Positions 36,201 to 48,200 of a stretch of DNA of 64,000 bases are shown here, one piece after another. The translations under genes and the position numbers were made by a program. The notes beneath the pieces are model-generated. The model was not told the origin of the DNA and did no database searches. It saw only the letters and a program-made list of their open reading frames with translations. Each line of letters opens with the position of its first letter. Position 1 is the first letter of the stretch. This DNA comes from Amborella trichopoda (Eukaryota > Streptophyta > Magnoliopsida > Amborellales > Amborellaceae), in contig NW_006496884.1 in assembly GCF_000471905.2 (NCBI RefSeq), forward strand, positions 141,296-205,295, written 5' to 3'.

Positions 36201-39200
36201 GATGACCAAACTTTGGAGAGCGCCTGTTTCGGTTTAGGGGGGAAGAAGGCTGCAAGAGTTTCTTGTAGGAGGAGGCTACCGTGAAGGAACTAGTGGGCGA
36301 TGGAGTCCAGACCAAGGTGTCTGGCTCTGATAGGGCGAGGAAGGTGGAGTGGAGGGAGTCCGAGAGGGATAAAAACTCCGAGGTTTCTTCATCTGAGAGG
36401 GGTCTGCTAAAGGATGGGTTCCATACTCTGCGGTTGCTTGAAGGTACTATTTCCTCCGATACCAGAAAGGCGTTGACTGTTACAGCAAAAAGGGAGGGGA
36501 GTCATTCTCTAAGCAGGGTGTGGCCTAACCAAAGATCAGACCAAAAACGCACTCTATCCCTGGCTCTAGCATGGAACCTGATATGTTGTTTAAACGGTTT
36601 GAGGGAGGAGAGTAACAATTTCCATACCCCTGAGCCCCTTGTCGTCGGAAAGCCCTCAAGCAACCAAAGGTCAAGTGGGATACTATACTTGCTTCGTATG
36701 ACCTGGGCCCACAATTGTCTGTTTTGCGTACCCAGTCGCCCCCACCATTTACCAAAGAGCGCCTAATTGTGTGTCCTGAGCACTTTGATCCCTAGACCGC
36801 CCTAGTATTTCGGTAAACAGACTTTATCCCACGCAATCAGGTGGAGCTTGTTTGACGTCGCTTCACCTGACCAGAGGAAGTTCTTTGTCCATTGGTCTAG
36901 ATGTTTGGCTACCGAGGCTGGCATTTGGAAAAGCGACATGAGGTAACGGGGGGAATTGGCAANNNNNNNNNNNNNNNNNNNNNNNNNNNNNNNNNNNNNN
37001 NNNNNNNNNNNNNNNNNNNNNNNNNNNNNNNNNNNNNNNNNNNNNNNNNNNNNNNNNNNNNNNNNNNNNNNNNNNNNNNNNNNNNNNNNNNNNNNNNNNN
37101 NNNNNNNNNNNNNNNNNNNNNNNNNNNNNNNNNNNNNNNNNNNNNNNNNNNNNNNNNNNNNNNNNNNNNNNNNNNNNNNNNNNNNNNNNNNNNNNNNNNN
37201 NNNNNNNNNNNNNNNNNNNNNNNNNNNNNNNNNNNNNNNNNNNNNNNNNNNNNNNNNNNNNNNNNNNNNNNNNNNNNNNNNNNNNNNNNNNNNNNNNNNN
37301 NNNNNNNNNNNNNNNNNNNNNNNNNNNNNNNNNNNNNNNNNNNNNNNNNNNNNNNNNNNNNNNNNNNNNNNNNNNNNNNNNNNNNNNNNNNNNNNNNNNN
37401 NNNNNNNNNNNNNNNNNNNNNNNNNNNNNNNNNNNNNNNNNNNNNNNNNNNNNNNNNNNNNNNNNNNNNNNNNNNNNNNNNNNNNNNNNNNNNNNNNNNN
37501 NNNNNNNNNNNNNNNNNNNNNNNNNNNNNNNNNNCCAATGAAAGGCTTGAACTTTTGGGAGGACTATGGATGACCAAACTTTGGAGAGCGCATGTTTGGG
37601 TTTAGGGGGAAAGAAGGCTGCACGAGTTTCTTGTAGAAGGAGGCTACCGTGAAGGAACTGGTGGGCGATGGAGTCCAAACCAAGGTGTGTGGCCCTGATA
37701 GGGCGAGGAAGGTGGAGTGGAGGGAGTTCGAGAGGGATAAAAACTCCGAGGTTTCTTCATCTGAGAGGGGTCTGCTAAAGGATGGGTTCCATACTTTGCG
37801 GTTGCTTGCAGGTACTATTTCCTCCGATACCAGGGAGGCGTTGACTGCTACAGCAAAAAGGGAGGGGAGTCATTCTCTAAGCAGGGTGTGGCCTAACCAA
37901 AGATCAGACCAAAAACGCACTCTATCCCTGGCTCTAGCATGGAACCTGATATGTTGTTTAAACGGTTTGAGGGAGGAGAGTAACAATTTCCATACCCCCG
38001 AGCCCCTTGTCGTCGGAAAGCCCTCAAGCAACCAAAGGTCAAGTGGGATACTATACTTGCTTCTCATAACCGGGGCCCAAAATTGTCTGTTCTGCGTAGC
38101 TAATCGCCCCCACCATTTACCTAAGGGCGCCTAGTTGTGTGTCCTGAGCACTTTGATCCCTAGACCGCCCTAGTATTTCGGTAAACAGACTTTATCCCAC
38201 GCAATCAGATGGATCTTGTTTGACGCCGCTTCACCTGACCAGAGGAAGTTCTTTGTCCATTGGTCTAGATGTTTGGCTACCGAGGCTGGCATTTGGAAAA
38301 GCGATATGAGGTAACGAGGGTAGTTGGCTACGGTTGCTTTGATAAGGGTTGTTCTCGCTGCAAGGGATAAATACGTTCCTTTCCATCCTGCCAATCTCCG
38401 GTCTACTCTGTCTATTACATGGGACCACTGGGCTTTCTTTAGCTTCCTCAGTCCCAATGGCATACCCAGATACAATGTGGAAGTGTCCTCCACTTTACAT
38501 TCCCAAGAAGGAACTAGGTTCCTGGTTTGGATGTTGGATAGGCCTACCCCTATCATTTTGGATTTGGCCATGTTAACTTTGAACCCCGTGGCATGCTCGA
38601 AACGGATCAAAAAAAGTACGAGGTTTTCAACCTCCTCTGGGTTTGCATCTAAGAAGAGTAGCGTATCGTCCGCGTATTGCAGATGAGATAAACTCGGGCC
38701 ATTCTTGTTGCTCTTGAAGCCAGAGAGGAGTCCCTTTTGATACATGTAGGAAATGGACAGGCTGAATACTTCGGCCGCCAATGTAAAGAGGAAGGGTGAG
38801 AGAGGGTCGTTTTGGCGAAGGCCCCTAGAGGAGGGGATGTACCCTTTCGGTGTCTCGTTGATGAGGATAGAAAAGAAAGGATTGGAGTAGCATCTCCTCA
38901 TCCAGTTTCTCCATCGCTCCCTGAAACCCAACCTCATCAAAGCTAGGTGAGGATGGACCAGTCGACATGGTTGTATGCCTTTTCCCAGTCTATCTTAGGA
39001 ATTAAGCCCGGTTTTTGCCTGCAATGGCGAGAGTCCAATGAAAGGCTTGAACTTTTGGGAGGACTATGGATGACCAAACTTTGGAGAGCGCCTGTTTGGG
39101 TTTAGGGGGGAAGAAGGCTGCAGAAGTTTCTTGTAGAAGGAGGCTACCGTGAAGGAACTGGTGGGCGATGGAGTCCAGACCAAGGTGTCTCACCCTGATA

Positions 39201-42200
39201 GGGCGAGGAAGGTGGAGTGGAGGGAGTCCGAGAGGGATAAAAACTCCGAGGTTTCTTCATCTGAGAGGGGTCTGCTAAAGGATGGGTTCCATACTCTGCG
39301 GTTGCTTGAAGGTACTATTTCCTCCGATACCAGGGAGGCGTTGACTGCTACAACAAAAAGGGAGGGGAGTCATTCTCTAAGCAGGGTGTGGCCTAACCAA
39401 AGATCAGACAAAAAACGCACTCTATCCCTGGCACTAGCATGGAATCTGATATGTTGTTTAAACGGTTTGAGGGAGGAGAGTAACAATTTCCATACCCCCG
39501 AGCCCCTTGTCGTCGGAAAGCCCTCAAGCAACCAAAGGTAAGGTGGGATACTATACTTGCTTCGTATGACCTGAGCCCACAATTGTCTGTTTTGCGTAGC
39601 CAGTCGCCCCCACCATTTACCTAAGAGCGCCTAGTTGTGTGTCCTGAGCACTTTGATCCCTAGACCGCCCTAGTATTTCGGTAAACAGACTTTATCCCAT
39701 GCAATCAGGTGGATCTTGTTTGACGCCGCTTCACCTGACCAGAGGAAGTTCTTTGTCCATTGGTCTAGATGTTTGGCTACCGAGGCTGGCATTTGGAAAA
39801 GCGACATGAGGTAACGGGGGGAGTTGGCTACGGTTGCTTTGATAAGGGTTGTTCTCCCTGCAAGGGATAGGTACCTTCCTTTCCATCCTGCCAATCTCCG
39901 GTCTACTCTGTCTATTACGTGGGACCATTGGGCTTTCTTTGGCTTCCTCAGTCCCAATGCCATACCCAGATACAATGTGGGCAAGTCCTCCACTTTACAT
40001 TCCCAAGAAGGAACTAGGTTTCTGGTTTGGATGTTGGATAGGCCTACCCCTATCATTTTGGATTTGGCCATGTTAACTTTGAACCCCGTGGCATGCTCGA
40101 AACGGATCAAAAAAAGTCTGAGGTTTTCAACCTCCTCTGGGTTTGCATCTAAGAAGAGTAGCGTATCGTCCGCGTATTGCAGATGAGATAAACTCGGGCC
40201 ATTCCCGTTGCTCTTGAAGCCAGAGAAGAGTCCCTTTTGATACATGTAGGAAATGGACTGGCTGAATACTTCGGCCGCCATTGTAAAGAGGAAGGGTGAG
40301 AGAGGGTCGTTTTGGCGAAGGCCCCTAGAGGAGGGGATGTACCCTTTCGGTGTTTCGTTGATGAGGATAGAAAAGAAAGGACTGGAGTAGCATCTCCTCA
40401 TCCAGTTTCTCCATCGCTCCCTGAAACCCATCCTCATCAAAGCTAGGTGAGGATGGACCAGTCGACATGGTTTTATGCCTTTTCCCAGTCTATCTTAGAG
40501 ATTAAGCCCGGGTTTTGCCTGCAGTGGCGAGAGTCCAATGAAAGGCTTGAACTTTTGGGAGGACTATGGATGACCAAACTTTGGAAAGTGCCTGTTTGGG
40601 TTTAGGGGGGAAGAAGGCTGCACGAGTTTTTTGTAGAAGGAGGCTACCGTGAAGGAATTGGTGGGCGATGGAGTCCAGACCAAGGTGTGTGGCCCTGATA
40701 GGGCGAGGAAGGTGGAGTGGAGGGAGTCCGAGAGGGATAAAAACTCCGAGGTTTCTTCATCTGAGAGGGGTCTGCTAAAGGATGGGTTCCATACTCTGCG
40801 GTTGCTTGAAGGTACTATTTCCTCCGATACCAGGGAGGCGTTGACTGCTACAGCAAAAAGGGAGGGGAGTCATTCTCTAAGCAGGGTGTGACCTAACCAA
40901 AGATCAGACCAAAAATGCACTCTATCCCTGGCTCTAGCATGGAACTTGATATGTTGTTTAAACGGTTTGAGGGAGGAGAATAACAATTTCCATACCCCCG
41001 AGCCCCTTGTCGTCGGAAAGCCCTCAAGCAACCAAAGGTCAAGAGGGATACTATACTTGCTTCGTATGACCTGAGCCCACAATTGTCTGTTCTGCGTAGC
41101 CAGTCGCCCCCACCATTTACCAAAGAGCGCCTAATTGTGTGTCCTGAGCACTTTGATCCCTAGACCGCCCTAGTATTTCGGTAAACAGACTTTATCCCAC
41201 GCAATCAGGTGGAGCTTGTTTGACGTCGCTTCACCTGACCAGAGGAAGTTCTTTGTCCATTGGTCTAGATGTTTGGCTACCGAGGCTGGCATTTGGAAAA
41301 GCGACATGAGGTAACGGGGGGAATTGGCTATGGTTGCTTTGATAAGGGCTGTTCTCCCTGCAAAAGACAGGTACCTTCCGTTCCATCCTGCCAATCTCCG
41401 ATCTACTCTGTCTATTACGTGGGACCACTGGGCTTTCTTTGGCTTCCTCAATCCCAATGGCATACCCAGATACAATGTGGGCAAGTCCGCCACTTTACAT
41501 TCCCAAGAAGTAACTAGGTTCTTGGTTTGGATGTTGGATAGGCCTACCCCTATCATTTTGGATTTGGCCATGTTAACTTTGAACCCCATGGCATGCTCGA
41601 AACGAATCAAAAAAAGTCTGAGGTTTTCAACCTCCGCTGCGTTTGCATCTAAGAAGAGTAGCGTATCGTCCGCGTATTGCAGATGAGATAAACTCGGGCC
41701 ATTCCTGTTGCTCTTGAAGCCAGAGAGGAGTCCCTTTTGATACATGTAGGAAATGGACAGGCTGAATACTTCGGCCGCCATTGTAAAGAGGAAGGGTGAG
41801 AGAGGGTCGTTTTGGGGAAGGCCCCTAGAGGAGGGGATGTACCCTTTCGATGTCTCGTTGATGAGGATAAAAAAGAAAGGATTGGAGTAGCATCCCCTCA
41901 TCCAGTTTCTCCACCGCTCTCTGAAACCCATCCTCATCAAAGCTAGGTGAGGATGGACCAGTCGACATGGTTGTATGCCTTTTCCCAGTCTATCTTAGAG
42001 ATTAAGCCCGGTTTTTGCCTGCAGTGGCGAGAGTGTATTCACTCATGGGCCACTAGAATATGCCGATCCTTGATGAAGGCTGACTGTGAAGGGGAGATAA
42101 CAAGAGGGAGAACCTGTTTGAGTCTGAGGACCAACACTTTTGAAAGCATTTTGTAGGTGGAGTTAACCAGGCTAAGAGAACGAAAGTCCTTTAATTCCTT

Positions 42201-45200
42201 AGCCCCTTCAATTTTTGGGACTAGCACAATGAAGGTGGTGTTGATGGCTTTGTGCAGTATTCCACGATGGAAGAATTCCTCAAATAAAAGAGGGAATTCG
42301 TTCTTAAAAGTATCCCAAAAAGTTTTAAAGGGGGCGATTGGGAATCCATCCGAGCCGGGGGCCTTGTCTTTTCCCAGGTCCTCAATCGCTTTAAGGATTT
42401 CAGCCTCGGAGAAAGGGCGTTCCAACCAATCCACCCAGTGAGATGGAAGAGATCGGAATGGGAGATTTCCCATTCTTGGTCTAGAATACGATGGGGCCGA
42501 ATAGAGGCTCTGGAAGTACTTGAGGATGGAACGTTCAATTTCCGAGGCCGAGCCCAAGATCAGGTTGTTGTCCTTAATCATGGAGATGGAGTTATCTCGT
42601 TTGCGACAATTAGCTATCCTATGAAAGAAGGTTGTATTCTGGTCTCCTGATTTAAGCCAATTAATTCGGGACCTTTGGTATCAGTACAGCTCTTCTTGTT
42701 TAGGGTAGCGAGATAGTCCAACTTCAAATTCGATCTAAGGCTAGCCTTAGAGTAGAAAGAGGCCTCGATTCCTCTGTCATGTCTAAGGTCTAAATGACCT
42801 TTAACAAACTATTCTTAGACAGTGAGAAATCACCTTGAGGCAGGAACTCCATGTTTTTAGGGAGGCTTTGAGAAGTTGAAGTTTTTTTTGTAGCCTGAAG
42901 CCTGCTCTTCCTGAAACTAGGTTCAAGAAAGAGTTCCACCATACCGGAATTAGTGCGGCAAGAGCTACTTCTTGGAGCCAAGCTAGTTCAAATCTAAAAG
43001 GTTGGGGACCTCGAGGGACAGCTGAGGTGTCCAGGAGAATAGGGCAATGGTCAGAAGTAGGTTTAGGCAGGGGCTACAGCATGAGTCCCAGAGAAATGAC
43101 TCATCCCAGTAGACGGAGATGAGAAACCTATTTAGTTTGGATAGTTTAGGTTGGGAACCGTGGTCCGACCAGGTAAACATGTCATATTCTTTTCTAGTAT
43201 GGACTTCTCACAGACACCCAGCATTGATTCGTTTCTAATATGGAATTCTAGTATCCTAGTTCCTACAATGATATTTGGGATTTCAAGCATTTTAATGTCT
43301 TACAACTTACAAATTAGTAGTAACTCATTGTAGTATTGTATTGTTGTATGATTATGTTTTCGTTTATTTCATGATCACAAGGAATTTGGGGCCTTAAAAT
43401 TGCCCTAAAAACTCCCTAAGGCTATAAACCAGCCCTAAGAACTCCCCTATCTTTTATGTTTGGGGTGGGGTGGGGTGGGGTGGGGTGGGGTGGGGCGAGT
43501 GGGGGGCGGGGGGTTTATTTTGGTCAAGGCTACTTGTCTCTGGGCGGGTGCCTAGGCGCCCGAATCCGTTTTTTTTTAATCTTGCAAATAATCTATCGAA
43601 GGGGGGCAAATATCGTCTTATGATAGCGCTCCTACGTGCCCCAAAACAAGAAGAGTTCAATTTCTCTATTTTCAAAATTGTATCATTTTCTGCCCCCATT
43701 TCACCCAACCAAACTCCAACAATTCAAGACGATATTTTATGAGTGAAAGAAATGAGACTGTCATGACTTCTTTGAAGGTCATGAATCATTACTTTACTCA
43801 ACTCGAACGCTTCAACGGGCTGAATTTCAAGAGATGGCAGCAAAAGGTTCTCTTTTCAAAGTGGCTTACATAGTCACCGAGTCAATACCTGCGCTGCCGC
43901 CACCATCGAATGACTCCACTGACGAGCAAACTCAATCATACAAGAGATGGATGAAGGATGACTATATATGCAAGGGTCATATCCTAAATGCCTTAGCAGA
44001 TCCGATCTATGATATATTGACATGTATGCCTCCATTGGCACGCCGAGAGAGCTATGGAAATTACTTGAAACCAAGTACCTAACGGAAGAGTCTGCTAACA
44101 AAAGATTTTTTATCTCTAACTTTTTAGATTTTAAATTCATTGAAAACAAGCCTATACTGTCTCAAGTATATGAGTTGCAGCTTGTAGTCAATGAATTAAA
44201 GATTGTGGTATTTCTTTGAATGAATATTTCCTAGTAGGCTCAATAATTCAAAAGTTACCCCCATCGTGGAGAGAGTACCAAAAGAAGATGAAACACAAGA
44301 AAGTTGATCTTGATTTGGTCAAACTTCAAAGATCTCTTCAAATTGAAGAAGATAATAGACTTAGGGAAAAGAAAGATGAATTAATTAATTTTCACTCTAA
44401 GGCAAACCTTGTTGAGCAAAAATCTAATGCAAACCTTCGAGATATAGCATCCCAATGCTCTTTACTTGGGCAACTTGTACATCTACTAAGTTTGCGAACC
44501 GCATATGCAATGTCAGGCCTCGTGCTAGTCATTGCATACATCAAACTACCAATTACTCTATCATATTCAAGTTGAGATCTACATCTCCCATAATTTTCTT
44601 TAACTTAATATAAGGATCTATAGGGGTAGAGACATGCCCTACTTACTATCAATAAGCTCAAATTTATTAAACATTTTCTCAATGTAGTAAGATTGAGTCA
44701 TGATTAATATTTTTTCTTTTCTCACTATTTTGATACCAAGTATCACATTAGCCTCTCCGAAGTCCTTCATATTAAAGTTAGATGCGAGAAACTTTTTAGT
44801 TTCCTCCACAATTTCTAGATTAGAGCCAAAGATAAGCATGTCATCCACATATAAACAAATTATGTCACATAAATAATTTATTTTTTTAATATACACACAT
44901 TTATCAGCCTCATTTCTCTTAAAACCATTTGACATCAACACATTGTCAAATTCTTATGCCATTGTTTAGGTGCTTGTTTTAGTCCATAAGGGATTTAACC
45001 AATTTACAAACTTTATTCTCTTGACCTGGCATCACAAACCCTTCGGGTTGTTTTATATATATTTCTTCATCTAAATCACCATTTGAGAAATTAGTTTTTA
45101 CATCCATTTGATGTATGACTAGATGATTAGAAGAGGCTATTCCTAAGAGCAATCTAATAGTAGCAATTTTTGCTACTGGTACATATGTGTCAAAATAATC

Positions 45201-48200
45201 AATGCCTTCTTTTTGTTTAAAACCTTTAGCAACTAATTTTGCTTTATATTTATTAATAGAACCATCAAAATTCATTTTTCTTTTAAAAATCCATTGACAA
45301 TTAATGGGTTTAGAACAGGTGGAAGATCTACTAATTTCCAAGTTTTCTTAGCTATAATGGAATCCATTTCATTATTTATAGCTTCTCTCCAAAAAATTGC
45401 ACCTTGAGATGCCAAAACTTCATTTAGAGATGTAAGATCTTCCTTCACATTTGAGACTATAGATAATGAATTCAAAATTTATTTTGATTAGCCTCAACAA
45501 GATAAATATAAAAATCAGGTCCAAAGTTGTAAGATGGATCACCTCTAATTCTCTTACTTCTTCGTGGTTCTATTATTTCATCAGCATTATTTTCTACATG
45601 TTCTTCATCAATATATTCAGTATTTTCATGATTGTTTTCATTTTGCATGCTACTTGATTAATTCACTTCATTTTTACAAGTGAGATTTTCAAAAAATTCA
45701 GCATCTCTAGATTCCAAAATTGTGTTAGAATTCAAATCCAAAAATCTATAAGCTTTATTATTATAAGAATATCCCACAACAACACATTTAAATGTTCTAG
45801 TACCCAATTTATTTCTTTTAGGGTATGGAAGTCTAGCATGTGCAAGACAACCCCATACTTTGAAAAACTTTCATAGAAGGTTTTTTATCAAACCAAAGCT
45901 CATAAGGGGACTTATCACTCTTTTTATATGGAATTCTATTCAAAATAAAGCATGCAAATAATAAAGCTTCACCCCACAAATTCAATAGTAAGAAGAAGAA
46001 ATAAGCATAGCATTTACCATTTCAACTAAAGTTCTATTTTACCTTTCTGCTAATCCATTTTGTTGAGGGGTATATGGAGTAGTTACTTGATGAATAATGT
46101 CATTATTTTCACAAAATTCATGAAAGTCATTTGATAAATATTCTCCTCCTCTATCACATCTAATAATTTTAATTTTCTAGGTTAATTTTCAACTTCTGTT
46201 TTGAAAACTTTAAATTTTTCAAATGCTCATATTTATGTCTAAGCAAATAAACATAAGAAAATCTAGAAAAATTATCAATAAAGGTAATAAAATATCTTTT
46301 ACCTCCTCTAGTTAGAACATTATTTAGATCACATACATCACTATGTATAAGTCTTAGCAATTCACTATTTCTTTCAATTGAAGGAAATGATTTTCTAGTG
46401 ATTTGAGCCTGTTCACATACTTCACATTTTTCTTTAGATAATTCAGCACAATTAGAAATCAATGCTAATTTAACCAAAGATTTAATAAAAGCATAATTAA
46501 CATGACCTAATCTACCATGCCATACATTACAAGAAGTAACAATATAAGCAGAAGAGTTATTCATTTCATTCACAAGATCAAATTTGAACATCCCATCACA
46601 TGAGTACCCTAGCCAACAAATACACTATTTTTTATCAAGATGAGTTTGTCACACCTAATGACCATTTTAAAGCCCTTCTTGTTCAAGATACATCCTGAAA
46701 CAAGGTTTATTCTCTTTTCAGGTGCGTAGTACATATTTTCTAAGGTGAGAGTGCCTTACCCGGACTCAACTTTAGATCCACCGTACCCTTTCCAAGCATA
46801 TTTGCCATAGCTGGGTTCTTAGTCGAATTGAATTACTGTCACCCACTGGTTCAAAAGTCTTAAACATGTCTCAATTATTAGACACATGAATGGTAGCACC
46901 GGTATCGACCTACCATCCATTGCCTTTACTGATCATATTTACTTCGGTAACCATTGGTACAAAATTTTCTTCAGTGGTAAAGTTCACTTGGTTTCTAGGC
47001 CTTTGAGCCCTTTCCGGTGTCGGCACTCTCTTGAATAGTGTCCCGGTTTTGCAAGCGATGACATTAGTAAGATGTCAAAATGCATGGGGCTAGAGCCCAT
47101 TGAGTAATTATCTACAGTGAGAACCCAACTTAGTCTTTTGTAACCTCAAAACTCTAAGTTCAATGTGGTAAAAACAAACTGTACGTATGGTTAGTTTGGT
47201 CACTAGATGACAAAATATATAAAGCACCCATTCATAGAAAATCCATACAGTGGATAAGTCTAGTGATGACTTGTATGTTAGTAGGATGAGCTATGCTCTT
47301 AATGTTGTCTATATACTACATACAAGTCGGAGTGTTTTATATACATGAGCGCTCTTGATAGACACACCTATATAAATGTGGAAGTGAGGCCGCTTCCCAT
47401 GAGATGGATTCGTCTTTAGAGCACTTATGAAATTGGGACATAAGCACAAGGTCCAAAACGTACTAGCAGCTAAAAAGACACCAGAGTTGAATATTGTTTG
47501 TGAGTTATACTACCGGTCTGTTAGATAAACAACCCAGTTCAAAGTTATACGCTACCATGATACTTGATGGACTTTGTAATGTACACTCTAAGTGAAAGTT
47601 CAAATCAAAATATACTTTCATAACATACAAATAATATGTTTTATATGTAAATAAGAGTTCAAATTGAAAGACACTCTAACAATAATGGAGGAAATTGTTA
47701 GTATCTTTTGTTTGAAAAATGCTATTTCAAAACAATATCTTTGATTTTATTGTACTTTCCTAAAATGCCTTTGTAGAGAGAGAAAGATGTGGGTTTGAGT
47801 CCCACATTGAAGATGAGAGAGTATGTTGAGACGTATTTAAGAGCACGTATTCCCATGAAATGTACTTTAAGTGTAAATGAGAGATAAGGCACATGTGCGG
47901 AGCACCCGCACGTGCGTGTGCAAGGGAGTGGGCGCAAGGGCGCTTGATGGCACACTTTGCACTTTGCACGCTCGCATCAATGCATAAGGCACCCCTCACC
48001 CAAGCACATGTGCTGGTCAGGCTCGTGGCTTGTTATCTTTTTATGAGCCCAATTCACAGGGAAATCCAACAATCTTCTAGCCATTGAGGCATGTGGGATA
48101 TCCAACTGTCATCTAGTCGTTGATGAGATGGAGGCTTGTAACAGCAGTCATCCTTCAAGTGCATGTAACTTGTAGTTGTTGGGGTGCATGTAACCACCAC

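Larger units (their letters stand above)
34993..43181 (-). mobile_element. 5'-truncated L1-type LINE with an internally amplified ORF2
   Basis: Left end is a T-rich tail (minus-strand poly-A, 34993-35006). Flanks TCGTATTCTTTT (34981-34992) and TCATATTCTTTT (43182-43193) match at 11 of 12 and are the likely target duplication. Truncated within the endonuclease (first recognisable TWSDHG at 43.17 kb). Contains RT, zf-RVT and RNase H, with a roughly 1.5-kb segment present about four times. Without the extra copies it would be about 3.7-3.9 kb. Inserted into the hAT-like element; orientation is sense to the RUS3-like gene. Confidence 0.8.
34347..43585. mobile_element. CCTAGGC-rich hAT-like element (about 1.04 kb) inserted in the copia LTR and itself split by a LINE
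   Basis: Left end AATGTTCGAAAATTCGG followed by CCGCCCGACCACCTAGGC. The right end read inverted gives AAGATTAAAAAAAAACGG followed by ATTCGGGCGCCTAGGC. The flanking repeat AAATAATC (8 bp; 9 with a shared C) is at 34339-34346 and 43586-43593, and the uninterrupted 3' LTR has it once (CAAATAATCTATCG). Own sequence: 34347-34992 and 43194-43585. No transposase. Same family as the 12015-12385 element. Confidence 0.75.

Noticed and set aside
36863..37678. Long open frames crossing the N run
   Set aside because: Their length comes from undetermined bases; only the flanking LINE parts are real.
44436..47062. Separate nested copia element on the minus strand
   Set aside because: No LTRs or target duplication around it, and the block exactly fills the pol gap of the surrounding element; an inversion is simpler.
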